Source of the DNA: Yamagishiella unicocca
Lineage: Eukaryota > Chlorophyta > Chlorophyceae > Chlamydomonadales > Volvocaceae
NCBI GenBank assembly: GCA_003116995.1
Contig: BDSL01000104.1
Location: forward strand, 62,001 to 126,000
Direction: 5' to 3'
Length of the DNA: 64,000 nt
Part shown: positions 43,949 through 57,100 of the stretch, piece after piece
Position numbering within the stretch: the stretch's first letter is position 1
Layout: every line of letters starts with the position of its first letter
The notes under the pieces: generated by a model
The model's input: only the letters and a program-made list of their open reading frames with translations
Databases searched by the model: none
Told to the model about the DNA's origin: nothing
Made by a program: the position numbers and the translations under genes

Positions 43949-46900
43949 ATGCCCGAGCCTGACGGCACGGCCTCAACTCCCCAGCGGACAGTTCGCGCGG
44001 CTGCTCTTCCAGCCCAGCCTCGCACGGCAGCTAAGGCCCGCACCTTAGCTGGTCGTCAGCAGATACAGGAGCAGCAGGACACGCAGAAGCAGGCAAAGGA
44101 GCAGCAGCAAGATTTCCAAACAAAGGAAGCAGCAGCTGCTGCACCGGAACTCGTGCTTGAGCAGACTGGTGGAGGAGTAGAGGACGCATTGCCGGAGATG
44201 AAAGGCGAGGGCCAGACCGACAAGGACAAGGAAGGAGACAAGGCAGCTAAAGAGGAGGAGGCCAGCACTGCTCCCCTTCCCGACAAGGCAAGGAACATAT
44301 TTATACGGGATGGCTTTGCCTGGCGTTGTGCTCGGCATGCGGCTGTCCGCCGGCGGTAGAGTTGGACCAATCGGGTGTCAGCCTCGCAGGTCTTGGTCGG
44401 TGGGTCTCCTGAGTACTACGTGGAGCGCAAGCTTGGGAAAGGTGGCTTTGGCCAAGTTTATGTTGGCCGGCGGGTATCCACTACAAAGCAGAAGGATGGA
44501 CCTCAGGCTAACCAGGTCAGCAGGCGACCAAGATTGTTTGAACCTTGGTCGAACCCTTTGGCGGTGGCTTTGTGACACAGTCCGGACGCTGTACCGCAGG
44601 TCGCATTAAAGTTTGAGCACAGGAGCAGTAAAGGCTGCAACTATGGGCCACCCTACGAGTGGTCCGTCTACAAGTGAGTACAGTCGCCCATTCCACCCAA
44701 ATTTCTGCACTGTCCAGCTGAAAAGGATTTTCCTAACCTACCTGCACGTCATGTGCACACAGTTCGCTTGGTGGGGTCCATGGCATTCCCAAGGTCCACT
44801 ATAAGGGCCGACAAGGGGACTACTACATCATGGTAAGCTCGCGCCGGTATGCAATGTATTTGGCATGTGGCAAAGACCACTGTACGTGACATTGTGGAAT
44901 TCTGTCCTGCTAGGTGATGGACATGCTCGGGCCCAGCCTCTGGGACGTATGGAACTCGTCCGGTCAGGTCATGTCGCAGGAGATGGTAGCATGCATAGCT
45001 GTGGAAGCGCTCTCCATCCTGAAAGAGCTGCACGCGAAGGGGTGAGTAGCGTCCCAGGGTTACGGGAGGTAAATGGTGCGGAGAACGCATGCAGGCGCAA
45101 CGCAAGTGCCCAACGGGTGAATGGCTGGGGCTGGCTTGGTATCGCGCTGTTTCCATTGCTGTCACCAGTTGCGTTTTCAACTGGTAAATGTTGATGAAGT
45201 CTAGTGTTCTACGGCCTGTGGTTACAAAAGGGATAACGTTCAAGTTTCGGATTTAGGTTGGGTACGTTCGTTGGGTACGCGCCGTGCAAACATGTCCTTA
45301 TGACTGCGTTGAATCGACATATGCAGATACGTACATGGCGATGTCAAGCCAGAAAACTTTCTCCTCGGGCAGCCCGGCACTCCCAACGAGAAGAAGCTGT
45401 ACCTGGTGGACCTGGGGCTCGGTGAGTTGCGACGTGCACTTGTGTTACAGCACGTCACTGCGGAAAGCGAAAACAGCACAACATGGGGGTCGACATGAAG
45501 CCGTCTGGGTTTACTGGGGACAACGCTGCACGTCGCCCTGGGCTGCAGACAAGGGACGCGGTGAAGGTCTCGTCAATCGCATGGCAAAATCGTAGCCATT
45601 CGCGGCTTGAGATACACACCCTTTCATAGGATCAGCTGCCCTGGGGAACAGTCGCAAACAGGGGTATGCACACGCATGACGAGGCATATCCACTTGAGCG
45701 CTTCTTCTGATACCCGCCCGCAGCCACGCGGTGGAAGGACGCCGTGTGCGGGACACACGTGGAGTACGACCAGCGGCCGGACGTGTTCAGGTAAAGTGTT
45801 ATGCGTGGTGGGTCCCAATCCGTGACGAGGAAAATATAGGTGGATAGCGGACCCTGAAACTCGGGGGCGTTTGTCGCACCCAATCGGCACCTTTCCTCGA
45901 CCGAGGGCCCTGGACGCTCCATTGGCCGCCACAAAACACGGCCATTAGTGCCCCCCCTGCACTGCTTTTCGGCGCCAGGCGGTCAGGAGTTCACACAAAT
46001 GCGTTTGCATGAAGGGTGCCATGTGTGTCCAGGGCAGTATGCCGTCCTAATTGAAGCTTCGGAAGCGTGTGTCCCCGGGATCGCGTATGGGCATTTGGAG
46101 TCTGTTCGAAGCACTGACGCACGTTCACCGATTGTCGCGGTAGTTCAGCAGGGTGCGTCCTGTTGGTTTTACACATGCTCCGGGGCCGGTAGGGCGAATA
46201 TGCACGCTGCAACACGGGGTGCGCTCCTAAGCGGTATTGACGCGTATAAGCACATTGAGAGTTCAGGCGCCTGTGTTACCGAACCCGGTTGTATGATGCT
46301 GGCTAAGTTCACCATGTGCACAACACGTTCGGTGCTGTCCTCCTACTGGAGCGAAATACACCATCCGGATCTCCGCGTGCTTCAACGAATCCTCATGTGA
46401 CTGCATTTTCCAGGGGCACAGTCCGGTACGCGAGCGTGCATGCGCACCTTGGCCGCACTGCCAGCCGGCGCGACGATCTGGAGTCCCTCGCATACACGCT
46501 CTTATTCCTGCTGAAAGGGCGGTTGCCCTGGCAGGGCTACCAGGTAGGGTTGGGCTCGCGCACAAATCCGTTTACAGCGAATTGTGGTAGTTATGGCACA
46601 TGCCACAAGATGTCGAGGGGCAATCTCACTGGGCAACGCTCGCCTTCATGCATACGGAGAGGCAATGCTCGCCTTCGTGCATACAGGGTTGTTGGGGAAT
46701 GGGAGATTTTGACCGTTTTGACGGGCACTGGTGCAGGTTGATTACATGTTTCAGGATGTGACTGCTTCGCCCGTCTCTGCATAGCGAAGTGAGCATGTCC
46801 GGGTCCTTGATACCGTATTTCAATCAAAAAATGACACGGGGGGCTTGTCGGCTCGGTGTCTTGAAACAGGGTGACAACAAGGGCTACCTTGTTTGCAAGA

Positions 46901-48908
46901 AGAAGATGGCCTCGTCGGCAGAGATGCTGTGCCGGTACATGCCGCCGGCATTCCGCCAGGTTCGTACGTGCGTGCATTACCTTTGCTCCGCAAGCGGGCA
47001 AGTCGGTCTACGAGTTACGTGACGAAGTCGCACACTTGGCCGTGTTGGGCGCGTGTTAACCCACGTTATGCGTAGGAACCGGGGCGTAGTTAGTTCACCT
47101 GCTGCCTTTCAACATCACTAACGCTAACACGATTGTGACTGTTGACTGCAGTTCTCGGAGGCAGTGGTCAACCTGAAGTTCGATGAGGAGCCCAAGTACG
47201 AGGCGTACATGAAGTTGTTCGAGCCGTTGTGTGGCCCGGCACCGTCACGGCCCATTCTGGTGGAGGGCGGCGCCAAGGTGAGGGGTGACGCTTGTGGTGG
47301 AGCTCTACCCAGGGGCCTTGCTACTCGGGAAGGCTATGTCTCGTAAGACCTTGCCTCAATATCCAAGCAGGGAATTTGCTGTAGCCCTATCTCCCAAAGC
47401 TCCTCGTCCAGAATCCGTTCTTGGCGTGTCATATATCCTGCGCCGGGCCTCCCACGCTGCTTGCTTCCTCAGGTGGGCCAGAAGCGCCAGCGTGACGCGG
47501 ATGAGCAGCTGGAGGACGCGGCACCCAAGAAGAAGGTCCGGTTGGGCCTGCCGGCCACGCAGTGGATCACCGTATACAACGCGCATCGGCCAATGAAGCA
47601 ACGGTGCGTTGGGTTTCGGGGGTACGCGTCCACAGGTTTGGCTTAATTGGGGATTCCCATGAGCGTATTGCGGATTCCCATGAGCGCATGGGGAAAGACG
47701 CGGGTGATATCTGCCGCACTCAGCGAACGACGACTCAAATTGGGCAGCAAGCAGCCATGGGGAGCGTTGACCAGGTGCTGTTGTGGCGTTGTCGGAGTCA
47801 ATAGGCGAGCGTGTACTCGCTGACGGTAAAAGGGTGTACACGGGCTTGTGGAAGTATTGAATCGGGGCAACGGCGCAGGCGGATCAGTCGACTTTGGCTT
47901 TGACAGGCGGATCGCTTGATGCTGCTTTCGACTCGGCATGTACCTCCTGCGCTACTGACGTGGATGTTCGTTTTGTTCACAATCTCCCACATCCCGCTGC
48001 AGGTATCACTACAACGTGGCCAACACGCGTGTGGAGCAGCACGTGGAGAAGGGCAACGACGACGGCCTGTACATCTCATCGGTGGCCTGCTGCCAGGAGT
48101 TGTGGGCGCTCATCATGGACGCGGGCACGGGGTTCACGGCGCAGGTGTACAACCTAAGCCAGCACTTCCTGCCGAAGGAGTGGATCATGGAGAAGTGGGA
48201 GGAGGGCTACTACATCACGGCGATGGCCGGCTCCATGTCGGGCAGCAGCCTGGTGGTCATGTCAAAGGGCACGCCGTACACGCAGCAGTCGTACAAGGTC
48301 AGCGACTCGTTCCCCTTCAAGTGGATCAACAAGAAGTGGAAGGAGGGCTTTTACGTCACGTCCATGGCGACGTCACACACGCGATGGGCCGTGGTCATGT
48401 CGCGCAACGCGGGGTTCGCGGACCAGTGCGTCGAGCTGGACTTCCAGTACCCCTCGGAGGGCATCCACCGGCGCTGGGACGCGGGCTTCCGCATCACCGC
48501 CTGCGCAGCGACGCCTGACCAGTCCGCGTTCGTGCTCAGCGTACCCCGGAGGTGGGTGGGTGGGTGGGTGTCCATAAGCACGGCTTGGCGTTCGCCGAGA
48601 ACCCCGCACCCGGCACGTTGTGCACTGCGCACTAAGTATGATAATTCGATGGAGCCAGTGACGGCCCGTCCAGGACGCATGTGATGCCTGTCCGTTGCGG
48701 TGCATGTTGAGCGTACTTCGGGTTGCTCCGCACGCCCCTGTTAGCTCCTGTCCCAAATGAATCGCTGCGCGTGACGCCGCGCAGGCGCCCAATGGACGAG
48801 ACGCAGGAGACGCTCCGCACGTCGGCTTTCCCCAGCTCGCACGTGAAGGAGAAGTGGGCTAAGAACCTCTACATCGCTGGCATAGCGTATGGCCGAACGG
48901 TCAGCTGA
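43949..48908 (+). CDS. MUT9: MUT9-type Ser/Thr kinase (casein kinase 1-related, MLK family)
   Basis: Thirteen exons: 43949-44287, 44390-44515, 44600-44673, 44763-44832, 44914-45041, 45327-45421, 45724-45790, 46414-46543, 46870-46959, 47152-47277, 47473-47603, 48003-48551 and 48785-48908. They encode 682 residues. In Chlamydomonas Mut9p phosphorylates histones H3 and H2A and supports gene silencing. The plant MLK kinases share its layout. The N-terminus is Gln/Glu/Lys-rich. The CK1-like kinase shows the glycine loop [48 protein letters not shown] and [15 protein letters not shown]. An NLS-like PKKKVRLG leads into the MLK-specific C-terminal domain ([62 protein letters not shown]). The first intron needs a GC donor. 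An MLK paralogue rather than MUT9 itself cannot be excluded. Confidence 0.93.
46636..46692. repeat. Two-copy direct repeat in kinase intron
   Basis: Two adjacent imperfect copies of about 28 bp (core gctcgccttcatgcatacgg) lie in intron 8 of the kinase gene. Confidence 0.7.
47649..47692. repeat. Two-copy direct repeat in kinase intron 11
   Basis: The word gattcccatgagcg is repeated with a spacing of about 22 bp just after exon 11. Confidence 0.7.
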
Positions 48909-50238
48909 GTTCCGCGCTTGTTGCGGTACAAATGCTGGGTTTCCGAAGCCGCACAGTTTGGCTCCGACGGCTGCATGGTCCGTAGCAGGCCCCAGCCGCC
49001 TGCGCAAGCGGACTGTTTCGGCGTAGCATTCGGGGTGGGTTCTTACAGTGTCGGTGCCTTGGTAGATCCAACCCCATTAGGCCAGAATAGAACGGCGATG
49101 TGGGGTGGGGAGATGCACGCTGAGGGCGTCTTTACTGCGTGGGCTTGACCCCGCGCTGCGGCTGATCTTTGAGCTCAAGCCTGTAGCCGTGAACGGAACA
49201 TTGCATAAGGCTTAGGATAGGCCCCCGCAACGTCTGCTGCCTACTGCTTGCGTCACCAACGGTGTGCCGATACCTTCCGTACCGCCGCTCGGTCCTTGGA
49301 CGTCGTGCGGCGGCTTATTTTGACCTGAGATGGTTGACTGGCCTGAAGGTAAAAAGGCAATCCGCCACCTGACGCGATGACTGGCAGCTCTGCCGTTTGA
49401 AACAGTTGTTTGGAGGGCTGCGCGAAGCCCACGTTTTGACTGACCGACCTGCAGAATAGCTTGATGCAGCACGTACACGACATGGGTTCTTGGGCGACGA
49501 TGTATTCGTACGGCGTTCGAGGCGTTCGTTGTGTGGTGTCTGCAATGTGTGTTTGCAAACGGTGGGATTTCTACACGCTGGTGCGCTTGCGGGTTGGGTT
49601 CCTCAAGTGCTGGTCGATCCGCCTCAGTTGAGGCCAACATACGCTTCCCCGGTCCCCAAACAACTCATTTGGGAGAACAGGGGGGTATACTGCACCGCTA
49701 GCGCTTGTCGGTGCCTATGCATGCCAGCTGAAGCCGTTGAATAAGTCCTTCGTGCTGTGCAGCCACCAAGGACCAACGGTCTGTGGTTTTGGTTGGATCC
49801 CTGATACAACAGGTAGCGAATTTGTATTAAGACTTTTGGGCGTGTTAATGGGGCAGCAATACTCTTGGGATTGCTGCGGTGTGTGTCAGGGGTATGCCGG
49901 CGGAGAGCGGATTAAGCACAGTTGCCTGGTGTGGGGGTCGATGCTAATGACTGCTGATCGTATGTCACACGTTGATTGGAGACGATGAGTCGTTACACAC
50001 TTTGCTCCGCACAAATCGAGCCATACGCTCATTTTGTCGTCGCGCTATCGTCGTGCGACCGTTACATTATGGCGATTTGCGAGGTTGACCACCGCTGTAC
50101 GGTAAGCGATGCGAGTAATCAATAAGAAATAAAATACAGTCGCAACTACAAATAGCATACGCATACTTGTCCCATAGCCAGAGCCGTGGTCGGTGCATGG
50201 ACATGATATATACCGCGCGTAATCACTTCATAATGTCC
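48909..50238. other. Intergenic region between convergent kinase and transporter
   Basis: 3' UTRs of the two flanking genes. No supported ORF or RNA gene was found. Confidence 0.5.
50062..50066 (-). terminator. Candidate TGTAA poly(A) signal of transporter
   Basis: TGTAA on the minus strand about 175 nt past the stop codon at 50239, which is a usual distance for a Chlamydomonadales poly(A) signal. Confidence 0.35.
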
Positions 50239-52203
50239 TTAGGCGCCAGGTTTTTGGCGCATATACTGGGCAGCGCTATACCATACTCCTCCTGCCATAT
50301 TCATCGCTATGCCTGCCACGTTCACGGCGTGGAACTTGACACCTCCCAACAGAAAGAACCCTAAAACACTGCTCACCGCACCTTTCAGCACACCGACAAT
50401 GCTGGTCGTCAGGGCACTATTCATCATAGTGCACAGGAGAACGCTGCCGGTAAGCAGTCCCTCGGTTACGGCGGTAATACTCAGCCATAACGCGAAGCTA
50501 GGCCCGCCCATGCTAGACCTCAAAGCGTCCAAAAGTGCGGGCGCGCGAGCACCCTCACCCGTGACTAGGCACACGAATGAGAGTGCCGGGACGCTGATCG
50601 CGCAGATGCTATACAACAGCTCGGTTGCCGACAGTGGTCCAGACGCAGCGTTGGCCAGGGCGCCGCGGGTACTAGCTGCATGCGCGTGAAGGTGCAGATT
50701 TGAATGCATCTCCACGCCCGTGCTGTGCGCCAGGGGTTGCTTGGCGGCGTTGTCGTGTCCGTGACCGACATCCGCTGATCTGCCCTCAACATCAGGAAGG
50801 TCGCCGCCGGAAGCGTGGTACTTTTTGCGTGGGGTGCCATGGCTGGAACCGTTGCCGCTAGCGCCGGCCCGCTCCGCCAGCAGAATGTATGCTGCTTGCA
50901 TGAAGGCGCACAACAGCGCGAGAGAATACCCCTGCGTTGATGCAAAGTTGGCACGCGGAGTAAGACCACTGGTGCCATGTTCAGTACTGTGTCAAAGTCA
51001 TACTTCCCGGTACGTCGACGTTATCACCAATTCACATTTGGGGGCCAGCGTTCAGATGTCAACCCGACTGTCACACAAGCAAAGCCTGTCCTCCGGGGGA
51101 CTCCGGCCCACCTGCCCATCGAAGGATAGGTCACCGGCGCCTGCGACCATGCAACCACTGACGATCAGCAGCACGGAAAACGTGGTCTGCACGTCTGGCC
51201 AGCGGCGGTCCAGTACAGCCTGCACACAAGCGCGGGACCCAGCAGTTGGCAATTTTAATTCAATATCCATCGTACGGCCCCTAGTCCACAACCCCACGAG
51301 TTCCACAGCCTCCCATAACGTATCATGGACCTTTCAATCACTGTAATCCATTATCACACCTTGGTAGCCAGCACCATGACGGGCGTTAGGCGTTTCAGCG
51401 TGTTGTACATTGGCACGGACAGGAACGCCAAGCTGTACAGCACCAGCACCGCATGCAAGCTGTAACAGATCGACAGCGGCGCCAATTGCTGGACTCGCAG
51501 AGAGCGCAAGGACGGTACTCGGATGAGTTGAAGGGCTGCCATCGCCCGCAGCAGGACCACAGTCGTGAGTGTTTGGATGAGCAAGATGGTGGTCGGCAGT
51601 GGCAGGACCTGGACGGCATACTTGTTTACTGCACAGAACCGGGTGGGAGCATGTGGGTCTCAGCGTCTTTGCGTCCCAGCACCTTCGGAGGACGATGAGG
51701 TGAAAGTAGCGACCTACAACAGTGCTACGGAACGGCATAAACGTTTCCGAAGTGTTGACGATTGCAGTCCCTTCGTCAGTAAGGCTGCGGCCGTGTGCGT
51801 GCCAGCCGCGCGTGCTGTCGGCGCGACTAGTTACGCGGCACGGAAAGTCAATAACCCTAGGGGAAAACACACCCGTAGACAAACTACGAAACCTCTACTT
51901 ACCGAAGTTGGCCGCCACGGCCACAGCGCCGTCTACACACAAGGCCGGAGCATGGGTGATCGAAGGGTGTCAGTTTACGATTGCCGAACTCTTTGGTCCC
52001 AACATTTCGGCCACAACACTTCGCCTTATGCGCAGAATTCATAACGCCATCCCTGGGCATACTTCCAAACAAACGTTACTGTGCTGGTGCATGCACAGCA
52101 TTCGCAACTGTTTGCGAGGAGCGAACACGCAATGACTCAGTATAACTATTTTGTTGGTATTGATCAACTTACAGAATACTGCAACGAAGAGCCCAAGCCA
52201 CAT
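50239..52203 (-). CDS. SLC35-like nucleotide-sugar transporter with His-rich loop
   Basis: Five exons: 52203-52173, 51932-51903, 51628-51360, 51219-51112 and 50931-50239. They encode 376 residues. The first two coding exons are only 31 and 30 nt but join exactly, giving MWLGLFVAVFYGAVAVAANF followed by VNKYAVQVLPLPTTILL, the NKY signature of DMT-superfamily nucleotide-sugar transporters. Further helices include LSICYSLHAVLVLYSLAFL, FSVLLIVSGCMVAGAGDLSF, YSLALLCAFMQAAYILLAE, LLYSICAISVPALSFVCLVT, ALWLSITAVTEGLLTGSVLL and SIVGVLKGAVSSVLGFFLLG. The GDLSFD segment is typical of the SLC35D/GDP-mannose transporter group, so a Golgi/ER antiporter for UDP- or GDP-sugars is likely. Residues ~170-245 form a polar His-rich insertion (VEMHSNLHLHAHA). 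The substrate cannot be read from the sequence. Confidence 0.87.
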
Positions 52204-54162
52204 TTTGCCGTTGTCTGCTTCGGCAAGCAAGCTTCAGGTAACAAAAGACAGCCGGGGCGAGCTACAGGACTGGATCATTTAATCCATGTAGTTGTTTGTT
52301 TCGGTAAAGCTCCTTTAAGTACTCATATCCAGCTCAGGGAGGCCACGCCCTACCGAGGGAACTGACAGCCTGGGACACTTATGCATCCCAAGACTATACG
52401 TGTGATGTCATGTTCTGCTTCATATTATATCACTGTGCCAGGCGGGCAGCGGGAAAGGAGATGACCGACAAGCGAAAACTTCGTTCTACGAAGCTGTCGT
52501 ATTTGTTGGACGTCCACCTGGTAATTTCGCAACATCTAGTCTGTCCAACTGGTATCAACCTTACTTGGCTTACAGGTCATGAGAACACGAAGCCATCCAT
52601 TCTCCTCCGCCAGGTGTTGATCAAGGGCGGTGACTAGTAACGCACACCAGGCCCCCGAAGAGCACCGACACCCCGTTTCGCGGCACATGCGCACCGTAGG
52701 CAGAGATACATGGTTGACTAGTGGCGATACAGTAGTTACTTCACACCGCCACCCGAGACATCAACATAATCCTGCAAGCACTGCAAGGACGTGTGACAAG
52801 ACACCTTAGAGCGGGGCCCAGGACTACAGGGCCGCAGGTAGCATCACTCATGTAACACGACCCCCCAGCATAATCGTACACAGCAACGGGCACACACCAA
52901 GCAAGTCGGTCAATGGCATAACCGTCAACTGGCCGGCAGCAACTTGGGCCGGCGGGATACGATGCACCGAATGTGGTGACGCGCGCTGTGCACGAATCAG
53001 CGCACTGGACAACTGAGCGCCTGGGCGATTTAGCATTCAACCCACCTGGTACCGGACACCGTCACGCAAGGGAGCAGGAACACAAGATAGCCGCACGGGC
53101 AGAGGGATCTGATACCTCACGTACCGAGGAACTCAAAAAGAGAAAGAGAGGGGACGCCCACCCCTGTTACAGACAAAGACGAAGCAGAGCCCCCAAAGCC
53201 GCTGCGCACACACCTACACGCGAATTCGGTACCTGGATGCGCCACGTCAGCCGTACGCATTGACGAGGCATCGCGGTACACGCCCAAGTTCCGAGACACA
53301 GCGTCAGCTTATCATGGTCGCAGCGCCATTTGCTGAGCGGGCTTAAACGGGCGAGGCTCGTGGCAAAGAGTATTCACAAGGATCGGGTAGCTGCAAGATG
53401 CCCCCCAGGGGGCACAAACCACGTTCGGCTCCTTCCCCAACGCGTCACCAACACCTCGCATCACTTGCTGCGGGAAGGAATACCATATTGCCCGTCAGGT
53501 CTCCCCCCCCTTTCAGGTCCCCCCCCATTGACCAGGTGAAAATGTCCGAAACAAGTATCCTCCACACGTTTAAAACTAGGCTAGGACAGATCAATCAACA
53601 GAAGTGACCAAATGGATAGGCTGGTCAAATAATGAAGTGTAACCTAGTTCGACGGAGAATCAATGGTCGAAGCAACCAAACCACATAGGCTGAAGTACCA
53701 CCTGCTCCGAGCACACACACCCCTCTGTCCGCAGGTGTCAGGGATTCAACAACGTCGAAACACCACTAGTGCCCAAAGAATCTAGGGCACAGCGCGCGGG
53801 CATCTACCTCCGTCAGATTTGTGCCAACCAATCCCAATCATGATACAGCTTGAATCAAGCTGCAGTGGGTACGTTCTAGCAGGCGGGCGTTATGCCCGGG
53901 CAACTTCCAGGGCCCAGACTAGGCCGAAAAGCGTCTGCACAGGTTCTCCCCGGCGGCGCACGTACTTGCTAGATGAACCTCCAGGTTAATTCCGGCCTGC
54001 TTCAGTCGGAACATCATCGATATCATCAAAAGAGATATTCCGCAATTATGAAAGGAAGAACCATTTCGCGCGCCCAGCTCGGATCTTAGTCGAAAAATCC
54101 CTTTTATGTACATTTACTAATTCCGGCGAGGGTACACGACCAATTCGAACAGTCGTCATACA
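52204..54162. other. Intergenic region, no supported gene
   Basis: Promoter of the transporter on the left and 3' UTR of the receptor kinase on the right. Short open frames with no motifs. There are C-runs near 53505-53525. No RNA genes recognised. Confidence 0.5.
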
Positions 54163-57100
54163 TCATACCAGCCCCACCGAGCTGTCATTTGGACCTGGTC
54201 TCGGCGACAAGGCTGCTTCCGCCCCCAGCTGGCGCTCCCCCCCCAGCAGCGCCTCCACACCACCCGCCGCCACCAAATGAAACATGCTTTCAAGCTCCGA
54301 AAGAACATAGCGCATATCAGGGCGATCGGACGGGACGTATGACATGCATGCATCCAGCAGCGCTGCCAAGCGTGGTGGGCAGACCCGCGGGTCGGCCGGT
54401 GGCGACAGGCGCATTCGGTGCACCGCCACGCGGTATATGATGGCAACGTTGCTCTCACCGCTCCAGGGGTGTTCCTGGGTGATCAGCTCCCACAGCAGGA
54501 CGCCAAAGCTGCAAGGGTGGGGAGGTTGCGTTGTGGGGGTCACAAGGGCAGGGAGGGGATGCTTGGATACGGCATTTCCTTCAGCAACCGTGATGAACAC
54601 TACAAAAAGGAGGCGATGCACTGCGAGTTGCCCACGTCACCAGGGGTCCTCTCGTATGCCGCAAGAGAACACGTCCGTTGACGCGCACCCCGGCCCTGCA
54701 TAGGGTCAATGACTTCCAGCCGTCGGGTCGACCCCTTGGTGCACAATGGAGGCCCTCGGCAGCCCCGCACCGACCCCGCACCTGCCCCCCCTCTCACCCC
54801 CGGACAACAACGTACCTGTACACGTCACACTTGGACGAGAGCCGCCCGATGGCTGGATCAAAGCCTGCGTGCGCGAGCAAGCGCAAGCAAGCGAGGGTGC
54901 AACCACGCACGAGGGGTGGTTGGGTTGGGTGGGGGTGGCACACCAGGAGGCGCAGGGAGGGACTGGAGAGGTCGGCGGTTGCTAGCCAGCACCCAGCTCC
55001 TGGCGGGAGCTCCACCAGGTGCGGCACGAGGCCACACGACCCCGATGGCTCTACCTTCTGGTCTAGGGCCCACTGCAACACTTACACGAGGCAACGCGAC
55101 GCGAGGGCAACACGAAACGCATTGCCTCCCTGAGGCGCGGCCGGTCATGTCCGGAACGTTGCACTGCGCCCCCTCCCTCCTGCCCCACATGCGCAGCTCC
55201 GGCCTCCCGCCCACCAAATGCCCGCACCCACCTTCCGGGGCCATGTACGCCACCGAGCCGGCGTCGGGCTGCTGCGTGCTGATGTAGGGCTTGAGGTGGT
55301 AGCGGGCCAGGCCGAAGTCCGAGATCTTCGCGCAGCCTGTTACGGTTCGAAACCCACGACCGACACAGTCCGTTACGGCATCATGTGCACCTCCGAGATC
55401 CGTAGAGGAGCCGGAACCAACGGAACATCAGGACAGCCGAATGCGAGGGGAGTGCAAAGGAAGCTGCCAACACAGCCGCATCGCGCCGGCAATTGTGCCG
55501 CACACCTCATAGCATAGCGCCGCGCCTCTCCATCCGCCATACCTAGCCTGGCCCCCCCACGCCCCCGTATGTCTCCATCCGCCCGCCCCTGCCGCCCGGC
55601 ACCCACCAGCCGCATCCAGCAGGATGTTCGCAGGCTTGAGATCCCGGTGCACGATGGCGGGGTGCAGGTGCGCCAGCCCGCGCGCGACGTCCGTTGCGAT
55701 CCGCAGCGCGTCGCGCAGCTCCGGGCGGCTGTTGGCCCCGTGGATGACGCTGTGCAGGCAGCGCGGCATGAGCTCCATCACCAGAAAGGGGTGCCCGGCG
55801 TGCGCGCAGCCACCCAGAACCCGCACGATGTTGGGGTGCGCCAGCATGCGCAGGATGGCGATCTCCTGGCGGAACGACTCGACGTCCTTCTGCTGCAGCA
55901 GCGCGCCCATGCCCACCGGCCCGCCGGCTGCCGCCGCCAGGTGCATGTGGTGCAGCACCTTGATGGCGACGGGCTGGCCGCGGTAGGAGCCGCGGTAGAC
56001 GGAGCCGAAGGAGCCGGCACCCTGCAGCGAGGTAGGGAGGTTGAGGAAAGCCCATGGAGGTAGGGAGGTTGAGGAAAGCCCATGGAGGTAGGGAGGACGG
56101 CGGGCGGGGGTGAGGAAAGCTCGGGCAAGGGTGGGGGGGGGCCTTAGGGTTGTAGGGAATGGGATACGGGGGTTGGGGGGTATGTGCGTGGTTAATCAGG
56201 TTGCAGCGAAGGACGGAGTGAGGGTGGGCGGTGCTCTTGGCCCCGAGGTCTGGCAGGAGGTGATTCGGTGGGCGCTTGGGGGACGATGACAGGTGATGAA
56301 GGGGCAAGGGCGGTTGTGATGTTGCAAACGACTTGGTTCTAACAAGAGATGGTAGGTGGACGTTCTGACAGCAGGCACCACGTACACATGTACGCCCAGC
56401 GCCCCTCGCATCCACGGGTCTTCCTCTAAAATCCCCAGCAGCCCCAGCCCCAGCTCGCTCACCAGCAGGCCGTCCGTCTGTATGCGCAGCTCCTTGGGGC
56501 TGATGTCGAGGCTCACACCCGCAGCCGGCAACAGCAGGTAGTTGGGGCCGCGGAGCGCTGTGCCGGCGGCAGCAGCCGCGGAAGGCACCGCCACGTCGCC
56601 CGACCCCGCGCGCCCGTCTCGCCCTGGCTGCCCGCCCTGCCCCGGCAGCGGCCGCGGCCCAGCGGCGATGCCCTCGCTTGCACCACGACCACCACCATCA
56701 GGTGCTGCTGCTGCGGGTGCCGCTGCTGCTCCTGATGCCGCTGCTGCTGCTGCGGGTGCCGCTGCTGCTGATGCCGCCGGCGGCCTCCCAGCCAGACCCG
56801 CCGGCGGCCTCCCAGCGCTGGCCTTGTGCAGCGCCGGCGGCGGCGCTGCCGGCAGAGAGCCGCACGGCTGCAGACCCATCACCTCCCAGTCCGACGCCCC
56901 GCCGGCGCAGCTGGTCGCGGGCGTCCCACGGGACGACTGCGTGGACGGCCTATCTGACGCGGACTCCGCACCGGAGGCGGAGGCGGACCCGGACCCGCTG
57001 CCCTCACCCGCCATGCTGCGGCGGCCGCTGGAGGAAAGGCGCCCCGAGCCCTCCCCAACCGCCGTCCGCCATCGCTGCAGCCGCGGCTGCGGACCGGATG

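Noticed and set aside
52741..53263. Short open frames on both strands in the transporter/receptor kinase spacer
   Set aside because: No domain, no splice partners and no codon bias resembling neighbouring exons.
55336..55362. T-loop-like ggttcgaaaccc suggesting a tRNA
   Set aside because: No acceptor stem, D-arm or anticodon arm can be folded around it, and it overlaps the splice acceptor of a kinase exon.
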